64,000 bases of DNA from an uncultured Christensenellaceae bacterium (GTDB lineage Bacteria > Bacillota > Clostridia > Christensenellales > Pumilibacteraceae). Numbering within the stretch: position 1 is the first letter of the stretch; each line of letters begins with the position of its first letter. Below, one piece after another: positions 16,967-25,444 of the stretch. Below the pieces are notes generated by a model. The model was not told where the DNA came from and did not search any database. It was given only the letters and a program-made list of their open reading frames with translations. Made by a program: the position numbers and the translations under genes. The stretch is taken from the NCBI GenBank assembly GCA_910586925.1, contig CAJUKG010000001.1, positions 281,727 to 345,726 on the forward strand, read 5' to 3'.

Positions 16967-19017
16967 TGGCGGACAAACACAAACATAAACATCAAGGCAA
17001 AATACTGATCGTAGACGATTCCGAACTCAACCGTTCGTTGCTTGCCGATATTCTTGACGCCGATTTCGAAACGGTGGAAGCGGAGGACGGCTTGCAGGCT
17101 TGCGCATACCTTCAGGAGCACGAGCTCGAAGTGTCGCTCGTCCTTCTCGACATAGTTATGCCGCATATGGACGGATTTGAAGTGCTCGCCATGATGAACA
17201 GGAAAGGCTGGATCAAGACCATGCCCGTCATCATGATTTCGGCGGAAACGGGTTCGTCGTATATCGACAGAGCATACGACCTCGGCGCGGTGGATTATAT
17301 AAGCCGCCCGTTTGACGAGCGCACCGTTTTGCATCGCGTCAACAGCAACTACATGCTGTCGATCAAGCAAAAGGAAATGTCCGATTTGTTTTCGTCGCAG
17401 GTGTATGAGCACGAACGCGATAACAGGCTGATGATACAAATTCTTTCGCATATCGTCGAGTTCCGTAACGGCGAGAGCGGATTGCACATTTTGCACGTAA
17501 GCACTTTTACGGAAATGATATTGCGTCACTTGCTTACGATCACCGACAAGTACGAACTGACTCCCGCGCAGATAGGCATAATCTGCAATACTTCGGCGTT
17601 GCACGACATAGGTAAAATGTCGATACCCGAAAGTATTCTCAATAAACCCGGCAAGCTCACCCGCGAGGAATTCGAGATAATGAAAACCCATTCTGTCGAG
17701 GGCGAGAAACTGCTTCGCGCCATACCGTATCATCAAAACGTGAAGCTGCTCGAAACGGCGTGCGAGATTTGCCGTTGGCACCACGAGCGATACGACGGAA
17801 GCGGCTATCCCGACGGACTTAAGGGCGACGATATACCGATCTCCGCACAGGTCGTCGCGCTTGCCGACGTTTACGACGCGCTCACGAGTAAGCGCGTGTA
17901 TAAGCCGCCGTTCACGCACGAGCAAGCGGTAAATATGATAATGAACGGCGAGTGCGGCGTTTTCAACCCGCTTATACTGAAATGTCTCGACGATATAAAA
18001 GACAAGCTCAAACACGAGCTTGCGGTGTCGTCGCCCGCACACGATATGGAAGCGGTGCGCGAGAACGTCGAGCACGTGCTCAAGACGTCGGGTGCGGGGG
18101 TGTCGGACAGAACGATACGGCTTCTCGAGCACGAGCGCATGAAAAACAGGTTTTACGAACGGCTGTCGCACGAAGTGCTGTTCGAGTACGTCGCGTCGCC
18201 CGAAATGATAGTGCTGTCGGAATGGGGCGCGGACTTCTTGGGCTTGCCCGAGAAGATACTCGATCCGAGAAGCAGTAAGCTCGCGACCGATGTTTTCGAA
18301 AAGGACGATTTCGACAGGCTTATGTCGAAAATGTTCGACACGACGCCCGAAAACCCCATGGTCGAGGAGAAATATTTGCTCACGCTTCAGGGCGTCAAAA
18401 AATGGAACAAGGTCATAATCCAGTCGATATGGAGCAGTGACGACGAGCACCCCGTGTTCGACGGCGCGCTCGGTAAATTCGTAGACGTCGACGACGAAAC
18501 GCAGGAATTGCAGCAGCTCGAAGAACTCGCCGAGCACGACGCGGCGACGGGGCTGTTCAATCATCACGCCGCGAAGCGCAGGATAACCAAGCTCCTCGCC
18601 GAAGCGGGCAGCAAGAAATACGCGTTGGTGTTCTTCGACCTCGACAATCTCAAAAAGGCGAACGACAATTACGGGCATCTGTTCGGGAACGAACTTTTGA
18701 AAGCGGTCGCCGACAGAATGAAGTCCAATACCCGTGCCACCGACGTGTGCGCGAGAATGGGCGGCGACGAGTTCATAATTTTCATGGAGTACCGCACGGA
18801 AAACGGTCTGTCGCAGCTTATCAAGCGTATATTTACGTGCTTGACGCAGCCGCTCGGCGATTTCCCCGTGTCGGTCAGTATGGGTATCGCGCTCGCCGAA
18901 AACTACCGCGGCACGTACGACGAGCTGTTCCATAACGCAGATACAGCTGCATACTATGTTAAAAAGAACGGAAAAAATACGTACAAATTCTATTCCGACA
19001 TTCCGTCCGCCGATTGA
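16966..19017 (+). CDS. Response regulator with HD-GYP and GGDEF domains (c-di-GMP turnover)
   Basis: 683 residues. Receiver domain with D62 (LLDIVMPHMDG); HD-GYP domain with H213-D214 (HDIGKMSIPESILNKPGK) and the HHERYDGSGYPDGLKGDDIP signature; a PAS-like linker; and a C-terminal GGDEF domain whose RMGGDEF motif (599-603) is intact. HD-GYP proteins hydrolyse c-di-GMP and GGDEF proteins make it, so both activities may be present in one protein, switched by phosphorylation. It starts inside the stop of the kinase gene, strongly suggesting that it is the output of that relay. No RxxD inhibitory site is obvious before GGDEF. Confidence 0.9.
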   Translation: MADKHKHKHQGKILIVDDSELNRSLLADILDADFETVEAEDGLQACAYLQEHELEVSLVLLDIVMPHMDGFEVLAMMNRKGWIKTMPVIMISAETGSSYIDRAYDLGAVDYISRPFDERTVLHRVNSNYMLSIKQKEMSDLFSSQVYEHERDNRLMIQILSHIVEFRNGESGLHILHVSTFTEMILRHLLTITDKYELTPAQIGIICNTSALHDIGKMSIPESILNKPGKLTREEFEIMKTHSVEGEKLLRAIPYHQNVKLLETACEICRWHHERYDGSGYPDGLKGDDIPISAQVVALADVYDALTSKRVYKPPFTHEQAVNMIMNGECGVFNPLILKCLDDIKDKLKHELAVSSPAHDMEAVRENVEHVLKTSGAGVSDRTIRLLEHERMKNRFYERLSHEVLFEYVASPEMIVLSEWGADFLGLPEKILDPRSSKLATDVFEKDDFDRLMSKMFDTTPENPMVEEKYLLTLQGVKKWNKVIIQSIWSSDDEHPVFDGALGKFVDVDDETQELQQLEELAEHDAATGLFNHHAAKRRITKLLAEAGSKKYALVFFDLDNLKKANDNYGHLFGNELLKAVADRMKSNTRATDVCARMGGDEFIIFMEYRTENGLSQLIKRIFTCLTQPLGDFPVSVSMGIALAENYRGTYDELFHNADTAAYYVKKNGKNTYKFYSDIPSAD

Positions 19018-19059
19018 TAGACCGAATGACGGAGGAATAAGGGTAAAGAGGTGAAAGCT

Positions 19060-19413
19060 ATGGATGTCAAACAGTGTTATGAAAAAATCGGCGGCAATTA
19101 CGACGATGTTATGAGCAGGCTTCGCACCGACGAGCGGATAAAGAAATTTTTGCTCAAGGTGGCGGACGACAAGAGTTTCGAGCTGTTGTGCTCGTCGCTC
19201 GAAACGCGGAATATAGAAGAGGCGTTCCGCGCCGCGCATACGATAAAAGGGGTGTGCCTCAATCTGTCGATTACGCGCCTGTATAATTCCGCGAGCGCGC
19301 TCACCGAAGCACTTCGCGGCAAAACCGAGTTCGATCCGGAGTTCGACCGGCTTTTGGAACGCGTCCGCGCCGATTACGAAGTCACGGTCGCGGGAATACG
19401 CGAAATAGTCTGA
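19060..19413 (+). CDS. Histidine phosphotransfer (Hpt) protein
   Basis: 117 residues from ATG 19060, with AGAGGTG six bases upstream; GTG 19051 would add three residues. The AAHTIKGVCLNL motif contains the phospho-accepting histidine (H60) of Hpt four-helix bundles. It follows the HD-GYP/GGDEF regulator by about 40 bases and completes the relay: kinase receiver to Hpt to the receiver of the output protein. The short length fits a stand-alone phosphotransfer module with no other domain. Confidence 0.88.
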   Translation: MDVKQCYEKIGGNYDDVMSRLRTDERIKKFLLKVADDKSFELLCSSLETRNIEEAFRAAHTIKGVCLNLSITRLYNSASALTEALRGKTEFDPEFDRLLERVRADYEVTVAGIREIV

Positions 19414-19457
19414 AAAGCGTCAAAAACCGAATTTATCCGAAAAAGGCGGGAAATTCC

Positions 19458-19486
19458 TTTACAAACCGCACGTGTTGTGGTATAGT
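19458..19486 (+). promoter_or_regulatory. SigA-type promoter
   Basis: TTTACA (19458-19463), 17-base spacer, TATAGT (19481-19486), about 57 bases before the small coiled-coil gene. It probably also serves mscL. Confidence 0.65.
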
Positions 19487-19543
19487 AATTGTATCGTCGC
19501 GTGCGGTCGATACTAAATCGGTATGTGATTAACGGAGATAATT

Positions 19544-19777
19544 ATGTCAAGAAAAAGCGAGCTTGAGAAAGCAATAAGAGAGAGCGAGGCGGAGATCGAC
19601 AGCCTCGAGCAAAAGCGTATCCGCTCTATGTCGTCGTTTATAGAGGCTCTCGTAAATCGCGACACGCCCAGCCCCGAGGACGTCGAGTATTTCAAAACTT
19701 TCTCGGGTCTTATAGACTTGGAACGCGAGAACCTTCGCAGACTGCAGGCTGAGTTGGACAGAATAACCAACAAGTAG
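19544..19777 (+). CDS. Small coiled-coil protein of unknown function
   Basis: 77 residues, ATG 19544 behind CGGAGA. Two long helices rich in Glu/Arg/Leu (SELEKAIRESEAEIDSLEQK and IDLERENLRRLQAELDRI) flank a short linker with SPEDVEYFKTF. No signal peptide or membrane segment. It has its own promoter and lies 43 bases before mscL, so the two are probably co-transcribed. Function unknown. Confidence 0.7.
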   Translation: MSRKSELEKAIRESEAEIDSLEQKRIRSMSSFIEALVNRDTPSPEDVEYFKTFSGLIDLERENLRRLQAELDRITNK

Positions 19778-19820
19778 CCCTGTCGCGCCATACTGAAATA
19801 TAATCGAAAGAGGCAAAGCA

Positions 19821-20399
19821 ATGAAATTTTTCGCAGAGTTTAAGAAGTTCATAACCCGCGGCAACGTAATGGATCTTGCCGTAGGCATGATCATCGGCGC
19901 GGCGTTCACGGCGATCGTCACCGCGCTCGTCAATAGCATTTTCAAGCCGATCATCAATATGATCCCCATCGGCGACGGCTTGAACGGGCTTATAACCATG
20001 CTCGTCGCGAAGGACGCTGCGGGCGCGACGCTCGACCTTGCGATAGTGGGGAATGCCGAGCTTGTCGACCTCACGAAGTCCGTGTATATAGACTGGGGCG
20101 CGTTCATTATGGCAATAATAAACTTCCTCATCACGGCGTTCGTGCTTTTCCTCATTGTAAAGGCACTGAATACACTGCGCGACGGCGGCAAAACGCTTAA
20201 AGGCTATAAGTTCACCGCCGAGGAAAAAGCGGAAATGAAAGAGAAAGGCTTGAACGCCAAACAAATGCGCAAACTTCTCGACGCCCGCAAAGCGGAAGAA
20301 GAAGCAAAAGCCGCCGCAGAAGCGGAAGCGAACAAACCCGAAACCACCGAGCAGATTCTCGCGGAGATCCGCGAATTGCTAAAAGCTCAAAGCAAATAG
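19821..20399 (+). CDS. mscL: Large-conductance mechanosensitive channel
   Basis: 192 residues. The N-terminus (FKKFITRGNVMDLAVGMIIGAAFTAIVTALVN) is the amphipathic helix and pore-lining TM1 of MscL; TM2 is at about 95-118 (WGAFIMAIINFLITAFVLFLIVKALN). MscL forms a homopentameric pore that releases solutes on hypo-osmotic shock. At 192 residues it is longer than the usual 130-150: the periplasmic-side loop is extended and the C-terminal cytoplasmic helix is long and Lys/Glu/Ala-rich. A terminator follows directly. Confidence 0.95.
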   Translation: MKFFAEFKKFITRGNVMDLAVGMIIGAAFTAIVTALVNSIFKPIINMIPIGDGLNGLITMLVAKDAAGATLDLAIVGNAELVDLTKSVYIDWGAFIMAIINFLITAFVLFLIVKALNTLRDGGKTLKGYKFTAEEKAEMKEKGLNAKQMRKLLDARKAEEEAKAAAEAEANKPETTEQILAEIRELLKAQSK

Positions 20400-20408
20400 A
20401 TAAACCAG

Positions 20409-20441
20409 ATCCCGAGTACACTGTCGCGCTCGGGATTTTTT
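20409..20441 (+). terminator. Intrinsic terminator after mscL
   Basis: ATCCCGAG (20409-20416) pairs with CTCGGGAT (20429-20436), followed by a T run to 20441. Confidence 0.85.
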
Positions 20442-20454
20442 GTGCGGCTTCGCG

Positions 20455-20645
20455 TCGCTCGGTTTCGCTTCGCGGGGGAATGACAAGTATGATTGATTTG
20501 TCGCGCAAAACAGGCTTGTCATTCCGAGCAGCGCGAGGAATCTCATGTGATACAAGTATCCTGTCATTTCGAGCTGTAGGGAGCGCAGACCCATGCGCTC
20601 CGCAACGGAGAAATCTCACGCGGCGAGAAATAATTATTGCGAATC
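20455..20645. repeat. Gene-free gap holding dispersed 'CATTCCGAG...GAGGAATCTC' repeats
   Basis: Two head-to-tail copies are visible: TTGTCATTCCGAGCAGCGCG...GAATCTCA near 20516-20548 and a variant starting TGTCATTTCGAGC near 20562. The second carries an inserted small hairpin GGAGCGCA...TGCGCTCC. A third partial copy (GGGGGAATGACAAG) lies near 20474. The same family occurs in at least three other gaps of this window. No gene is seen here. Confidence 0.7.
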
Positions 20646-20684
20646 ATTATCGTATTGTAACGAAGAATATGTAAAGAATAACTG

Positions 20685-20713
20685 CAAAAGAAAAGCGTGC
20701 AATAGCACGCTTT
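20685..20713 (-). terminator. Intrinsic terminator of the kinase operon
   Basis: AAAGCGTGC (20692-20700) pairs with GCACGCTTT (20705-20713) with an AATA loop. Read on the minus strand it ends in TTTTCTTTT and lies 5 bases after the kinase stop. Confidence 0.8.
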
Positions 20714-20717
20714 AATA

Positions 20718-22175
20718 TTATTTCTTTTTGAACAGTTTGGAGAAGATGCCGCCCGATTTGGTTTTCGTTTCGGTGATTTTGCCGTCGGCGGGCGCAGTCG
20801 CCGTAGCGGGTTTAGCCGTTGCGGGCTTTCTCTCGACGGGTGCGATCGGCTTTTTTTCTGCGGCGGGTTTGGGCGTCGCGGGCGTCGCCGCTTTGCTTGC
20901 CGCCGCAGGCTTTGCCGTCGCCGCGGCTCTGTTCGTCGCGGGCTTGCTCGCCGCCGCGGCGGGTTTTACCGACGGTTTTGTTTCCGGTCTTGTCGATGTT
21001 ATTGGACGCGTCTGCGTGATAGGTCTTGTCGCCGTCGCAGGCTTTTCCTGTTGTTTCTGCGGTTGCTGTATCGGCTGTTTTTTCTGCGCGGGAGTCGTCG
21101 GGGGGAGTGCGGCGGTGCGCGATATTACCGTTTTCTTTGCGGTGACGGGCGCGGGAGCGGGCGAGAGCGCGGTCACCGCTTTTCTCGGCGCACGCGGATT
21201 ATACAGCCCGTTCATCATGCTTTGCACGTCTTGATACCGTTTCTTCTTGTCTACCGCGAGGCATTTCATGAGCGCGTTCTCTACGCCCGGTTCGATCGCG
21301 ATGCCGAGTTCGGACGGGCGGCGTATCGACTCTTTGCCCATCATCACGCGAATGGATTCGGGCGGGAGGGTGCCCGTGATCGCGAAGTAGATGGTGACGC
21401 CGAGCGCGTAAACGTCCGTCCACGGACCTTGCTCGCCGTGCGTGTCGTACTGCTCGGGCGGCGCGAAGCCTTGCTTGAGCACTATCGACAGCGATTTGCC
21501 GTCGGGGTTGGAATATTTCGCCGCGCCGAAGTCGATGAGCTTGATCTCGTTGAACTTGGTGATGAGTATGTTGTCGGGCGAGATGTCGCGGTGAATAAGC
21601 CCGATCTTATGCACTTGAGTGAGCGATTCCATGACGGGACGCATGATCGTTAAGATCTCGTCCACGCCGAGCTTGCCGCCTTTTCTCTGCAAGTATTTCT
21701 TGAGCGAAACGCCGTCGAGGAATTCCATGACGATGTACGCCGTGCCGTTTGCGGAGAAGAAATCGCGAACGTTGACGACGCCTGCGAGGTTTTTGATCTT
21801 CGCAAGCGCGCGCGCTTCTTCGACAAACCGTTTAAGTCCGCGGTTGCTCGCGGCTTGGTTCTGTTTGGAATTGATTATTACCTGATTGCTGCCCGGCACG
21901 CGGTTGACGTAACCCGACGGGAAGTATTCTTTGACGGCGACTTTGATGCCTTGCTGTAAGTCCCATGCGAGATAGGTTATTCCGAACCCGCCTTCGCCGA
22001 GAGCCTTGCCTACGAGATAGCGGTTCTGCGTGCCGAGCACGGTGCGCTGGGGCAGGTGGTGCGGCGGGGAGGGCGTGTCGTCGGACTTGTGGTGACAGTT
22101 CATGCACACGCGGTTGGCGTCGAGATCGCCGAAGCAGTACAGACAGATATTTTTGTTAGTGCGAATCCTTGCCAT
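20718..22175 (-). CDS. Serine/threonine protein kinase with N-terminal zinc ribbon and long Lys/Ala/Pro tail
   Basis: 485 residues. N-terminal CxxC...CxxC (C11, C14, C24, C27) is a small zinc ribbon. The kinase domain spans about 52-315: GEGGFG (60-65), VAVKEYFP with catalytic K82, HRDISPDN catalytic loop, IDFGAAKY metal-binding loop and the APPEQY segment. Residues 320-485 are low-complexity (repeated KPA, TRPIT) ending in GIFSKLFKKK; unlike PrkC/PknB there is no membrane helix or PASTA repeat. The basic tail may bind the membrane or a partner (inference). It lies 9 bases downstream of the PP2C phosphatase gene, the usual opposing pair. Confidence 0.9.
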   Translation of the reverse strand: MARIRTNKNICLYCFGDLDANRVCMNCHHKSDDTPSPPHHLPQRTVLGTQNRYLVGKALGEGGFGITYLAWDLQQGIKVAVKEYFPSGYVNRVPGSNQVIINSKQNQAASNRGLKRFVEEARALAKIKNLAGVVNVRDFFSANGTAYIVMEFLDGVSLKKYLQRKGGKLGVDEILTIMRPVMESLTQVHKIGLIHRDISPDNILITKFNEIKLIDFGAAKYSNPDGKSLSIVLKQGFAPPEQYDTHGEQGPWTDVYALGVTIYFAITGTLPPESIRVMMGKESIRRPSELGIAIEPGVENALMKCLAVDKKKRYQDVQSMMNGLYNPRAPRKAVTALSPAPAPVTAKKTVISRTAALPPTTPAQKKQPIQQPQKQQEKPATATRPITQTRPITSTRPETKPSVKPAAAASKPATNRAAATAKPAAASKAATPATPKPAAEKKPIAPVERKPATAKPATATAPADGKITETKTKSGGIFSKLFKKK

Positions 22176-22184
22176 TTTAACTCT

Positions 22185-22934
22185 TTACTCTTTGATAACG
22201 GCGACTATTGCCGAATAGTTATCGTTGAACTTGGTCACGCGGGCGAGCAGTCGCTGTTCCATTTTGGCGAGAGCTTCCTCGGGCGTAGCAGACGATGCGA
22301 GATCTTCTTCCATTTCTTCTTCGTACACGTATTCCCAAAACCCGTCGGTGCAGATGATGAACGCGTCGCCGGGCTTGAGCGGAGTGTTGTAAATATCGCA
22401 GTCGGGCGGGATATAGTAATCGGAGCCGAGCACGCGGGTGAGCTTGTTCTGGTCTTTGTCGGAGCGAATATCGCGCAGCGGGATCTTGCCGAGTTCGACG
22501 GAAATCTGCGACAGCGAATGATCGCGCGTTTGGAAATGAAGTTTGCCGCCCGTAAACAGATATACGCGGGTGTCGCCTATATGCGAAATGACCGTCGTGT
22601 TGTAATCGGTGGCGACGCACGCGACGGTAGTGCACGACGAGCGGATTTTGGGATTGCGTTCTTTCTCGTCCACGACGTAATTATGCGCCGACTGTATGTA
22701 GCTCTGGCAATATTCGGGCTTGACCGCGCGGGACGCATCGAGCTGTTTGACCTCGCGGAACTGCTCGATGATCTTGGTCGAACAGATCCGACTTGCGACC
22801 TCGCTGCCGTAATACGAGCCGAGTCCGTCGCACACGACGAGGCACGCTCCGTCTTTATCTACAGTCAAATCGAGATAATCCTGATTATACTCGCGTCCGC
22901 CCTGCTTGCAAATGGAACTTGTAAGTAGTTTCAT
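22185..22934 (-). CDS. PP2C-family serine/threonine protein phosphatase
   Basis: 249 residues, the standard length for a stand-alone PP2C. The metal-binding and catalytic motifs are present in order: REYNQDY, VVCDGLGSYYGS, SHIGDTRVYLF, ICTDGFWEY and FNDNYSAIV. It is a Mn/Mg-dependent phosphatase that most likely reverses the action of the kinase encoded immediately downstream. It is the first gene of the minus-strand two-gene operon, with a clear SigA-type promoter about 30 bases upstream. Confidence 0.92.
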   Translation of the reverse strand: MKLLTSSICKQGGREYNQDYLDLTVDKDGACLVVCDGLGSYYGSEVASRICSTKIIEQFREVKQLDASRAVKPEYCQSYIQSAHNYVVDEKERNPKIRSSCTTVACVATDYNTTVISHIGDTRVYLFTGGKLHFQTRDHSLSQISVELGKIPLRDIRSDKDQNKLTRVLGSDYYIPPDCDIYNTPLKPGDAFIICTDGFWEYVYEEEMEEDLASSATPEEALAKMEQRLLARVTKFNDNYSAIVAVIKE

Positions 22935-22966
22935 GAAAAACTCCGTGTTACAGACTTAATATATAC

Positions 22967-22995
22967 ATTATATAGTATTCGCGCGGTTTAGTCAA
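22967..22995 (-). promoter_or_regulatory. SigA-type promoter of the phosphatase-kinase operon
   Basis: On the minus strand: TTGACT (complement of 22990-22995), 17-base spacer, TATAAT (complement of 22967-22972). The transcription start would be about 25 bases before the phosphatase ATG. Confidence 0.8.
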
Positions 22996-23063
22996 GGGTT
23001 TTTATTGTCGGACATGGTGCTTGAATAACTTTTTCGACACGAAAACGCGACTTCGGCGACTTT

Positions 23064-23240
23064 TCAAAAATTATTCGTTATGCCGAAAATATAATCGGCG
23101 GACACTCCGAATGTCAAAGCCGTGCGTTTGAGTATGTCATAGCCCGACTTCGCTTCGCTCTTGAGCCATTCGCCGACCCGACTCTGCTTTACGCCTATCG
23201 CGTTCGCGAACGCCGTTTGCGTAAGATCGCGCTCGAGCAT
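23064..23240 (-). CDS. Short XRE-type helix-turn-helix ORF, possibly a decayed gene
   Basis: 58 residues on the minus strand. It reads LTQTAFANAIGVKQSRVGEW, a clear Cro/C1-type helix-turn-helix, and continues through TALTFGVSADYIFGIT, the usual helix 4-5 region. The first helix is essentially missing: the ATG at 23240 comes just before the turn. A frame-shifted stretch upstream (minus strand, about 23245-23290, KLRDERSQ) resembles a normal XRE start. It could be a truncated pseudogene or a miniature DNA-binding protein. It lies in the gap between two divergent promoters and has no clear ribosome site. Confidence 0.5.
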   Translation of the reverse strand: MLERDLTQTAFANAIGVKQSRVGEWLKSEAKSGYDILKRTALTFGVSADYIFGITNNF

Positions 23241-23306
23241 AGGGCGGTTTGGCTGCGTTCATCGCGTAATTTCGATTTTTCGCGACGCATATTAAGAAAC
23301 CCGATA

Positions 23307-23335
23307 TTGACAAAACCGCAAAAATTGTATATAAT
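23307..23335 (+). promoter_or_regulatory. Consensus SigA promoter of locus A regulator genes
   Basis: TTGACA (23307-23312), 17-base spacer, TATAAT (23330-23335), 27 bases before the LytTR regulator ATG. Both hexamers match consensus exactly. Confidence 0.9.
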
Positions 23336-23362
23336 AATAAAAGCGTATGGTACGGAGGGAAT

Positions 23363-24070
23363 ATGTATCGCGTTGCAGTAGTGGACGATGTTCAATCGGC
23401 TTCCGAGCATTTATGCGAATGTTTGCGGCAGTTCGGCGAGGAAAACGGCGAGCTGTTTAATACGGACAAGTACCGCGACGGTATGTCCTTTCTCGATGCG
23501 TACAAAAATAACAAGTACGACATCGTGTTTTTGGACATAGAAATGCCCGGCGTCGACGGGCTGGCGGTCGCGTCCGCGCTTCGCAAGATAGACGAAAAAG
23601 TGCTTTTGATTTTCATAACCCAAATGGCGCAGTACGCTATTCGCGGTTACGACGTGAACGCGTTCGATTACATCGTCAAGCCGTACAGTTATAAGAATTT
23701 CGCACTTCGCATGAAAAAGGCACTGTCGAGTCTTAAGAGCCGCACAGGCACGAAGCTCAAGCTCGTATATAACGGCGTGGTGAAAATCATGGACAGCACC
23801 GAGGTCGAGTACATCGAAATAACGGGACACGACCTTGCGTATCACACCACGTCGGGCGTGTATAAATCGTACGGCTCCCTCAAGGACGTCGAAAAGGACT
23901 GCCCGCCGTCGTTCGTGCGGTGTAACAGCTGTTATCTCGTCAACCTGCGTTTCGTGAGCGAGGTGAACGGCTTCGAGGTTACCGTCGGGAGCGACAAACT
24001 GCAGATCAGTCAGCCTAAGCGCAAAGGGTTCATGAACGCGCTCGTTAAATTTTTGGGTGCGACACTATGA
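23363..24070 (+). CDS. LytTR-family response regulator, locus A
   Basis: 235 residues. Receiver domain with phospho-acceptor D58 (VFLDIEMPGVDG), the FITQMAQYAIRGYDVNAFDYIVKP end, then a LytTR DNA-binding domain (about 130-235) with YIEITGHDLAYHT and the FVRCNSCYLVNLRFV segment. AgrA/LytR-type regulators bind 9-bp direct repeats. It overlaps the sensor gene as ATGA. Locus B encodes a similar regulator at 55609. A candidate target site lies at 25403-25432, directly downstream of the sensor gene. Confidence 0.92.
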   Translation: MYRVAVVDDVQSASEHLCECLRQFGEENGELFNTDKYRDGMSFLDAYKNNKYDIVFLDIEMPGVDGLAVASALRKIDEKVLLIFITQMAQYAIRGYDVNAFDYIVKPYSYKNFALRMKKALSSLKSRTGTKLKLVYNGVVKIMDSTEVEYIEITGHDLAYHTTSGVYKSYGSLKDVEKDCPPSFVRCNSCYLVNLRFVSEVNGFEVTVGSDKLQISQPKRKGFMNALVKFLGATL

Positions 24071-25407
24071 GTGCCGTTTATCCCGTAAACCAACTGTTTT
24101 GGTACCGCATACTTTTCATGGCGGAACTTATTATCGCCGAAACGCTGTTCGTGTTCAGATTGAAAAGACGAAAGAAATTTACGCTTCGCGCGGCGGCGGG
24201 AATACTGCTGTCGTTTGCGTTCGCGTTCGCGGTGCCGTGCGTGCACATCAACGCGGCATACCGCTCGTTTATGTTCTTTTCCATGTTTGCGTTCACTCTC
24301 GCAATGCTCAAGCTGTGCTTTTCGGAGAGTTTCAAAACGCTGCTGTTTTGCGGCGTCGCGGCATACACGACGCAACATATTTCGTACGAGCTGTATAACT
24401 TGATTTACATAATACTCGATATAAACGGCGGAGTGCCGGTGTCGGTGTACGGAAGCGGCGACACCCTCGAGTTCTTTCGCGACCCCGTTGCCATGCTTAA
24501 TTATTTTTGGGGACATGCCGTCACGTATTGGGCAATGCTCGTATTGTTCGGAAACCGAATAAAGCGCGGCGAGAGCATAGAGCTTAAAAGCATTCCCATG
24601 TTCGTGATGGTGGTTATCGTTTTGATAGTGGATATAGTGCTCGGCTCGGTGATAACCGCATACGGCGGTGAATACAACAGGTTTTTCATGTTCTGGCTGG
24701 GCGCGTACAATATTGGCGTGGGACTGTGCATGCTGTACATACAGTTCACGCATTTGCTCGTTAGACGGCTCACGGGCGAGCTTGACAGCGAGAAGCGGCT
24801 CCGTCGGCTGGAAGAAGAACAATTCAAACTTTCGAGAGAGAATATCGAGCTTATCAATCTCAAGTGCCACGACCTCAAGCATCAAATTCGCACGATCGCC
24901 GAGCAGAGCGAAAAACTCGACCCGAAAATCATTTCGGAAATGGAAAACGCAATATCCATTTACGACGCAATGTTCATAACGGGCAATTCCGCGCTCGACA
25001 CGGTGCTCACCGAGAAAAACCTCGTATGCAACAAGAACGGCATAAGCCTCACGTGCTGTGCCGATGAAGGGGTGCTGTCGTTCATGTCCGACGCGGACAT
25101 TTATTCGCTGTTCGGCAACGCGCTCGATAATGCGATAGAAGCCACCGCGCCGCTCGAATCCACCTGCCGCATAATAGACATCAAGATCAAAAAGCGAGGC
25201 AAAATGCAGGCGGTGAATATTCGCAACTATTACGACGGCAAACTCGTGTTCGACGGCGATTTGCCCAAAACGACAAAAGCGAACGACGGCTACCACGGCT
25301 TCGGACTTTTGAGCATTACTCAAACGGTGTCGCGGTACGGCGGCACTGTAGACGTGACGACAGACGAAGACGTGTTTACGGTGGATATTTTGTTTCCCAC
25401 AACTTAA
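24067..25407 (+). CDS. GHKL-type membrane sensor histidine kinase, locus A (AgrC-like)
   Basis: 446 residues. About six N-terminal membrane segments cover residues 10-235, with no large outer domain. The dimerisation helix has the NLKCHDLKHQIRTI phospho-acceptor box, then a GHKL ATPase domain (IYSLFGNALDNAIEA, and GFGLLSITQTVSRYGG). This layout is that of AgrC/ComD/CitA-type sensors that often detect peptides. No agrB- or agrD-like gene is visible nearby, so the signal is unknown. It is translationally coupled to the LytTR regulator, its presumed partner. Confidence 0.88.
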   Translation: MSAVYPVNQLFWYRILFMAELIIAETLFVFRLKRRKKFTLRAAAGILLSFAFAFAVPCVHINAAYRSFMFFSMFAFTLAMLKLCFSESFKTLLFCGVAAYTTQHISYELYNLIYIILDINGGVPVSVYGSGDTLEFFRDPVAMLNYFWGHAVTYWAMLVLFGNRIKRGESIELKSIPMFVMVVIVLIVDIVLGSVITAYGGEYNRFFMFWLGAYNIGVGLCMLYIQFTHLLVRRLTGELDSEKRLRRLEEEQFKLSRENIELINLKCHDLKHQIRTIAEQSEKLDPKIISEMENAISIYDAMFITGNSALDTVLTEKNLVCNKNGISLTCCADEGVLSFMSDADIYSLFGNALDNAIEATAPLESTCRIIDIKIKKRGKMQAVNIRNYYDGKLVFDGDLPKTTKANDGYHGFGLLSITQTVSRYGGTVDVTTDEDVFTVDILFPTT

Positions 25408-25432
25408 TTTACGGGACGATTGTCTTAATTTA
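25403..25432. promoter_or_regulatory. Candidate LytTR operator: 9-bp direct repeat with 12-bp spacing
   Basis: CTTAATTTA at 25403-25411 and again at 25424-25432, exactly 21 bases apart. The reverse complement TAAATTAAG fits 8 of 9 positions of the described LytTR half-site pattern [TA][AC][CA]GTTN[AG][TG]. Nine-bp repeats separated by 12 bp are the AgrA arrangement. The site overlaps the sensor stop codon and ends 12 bases before the -35 box of the next promoter. Confidence 0.6.
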
Positions 25433-25444
25433 TGTGCCGTCGTA

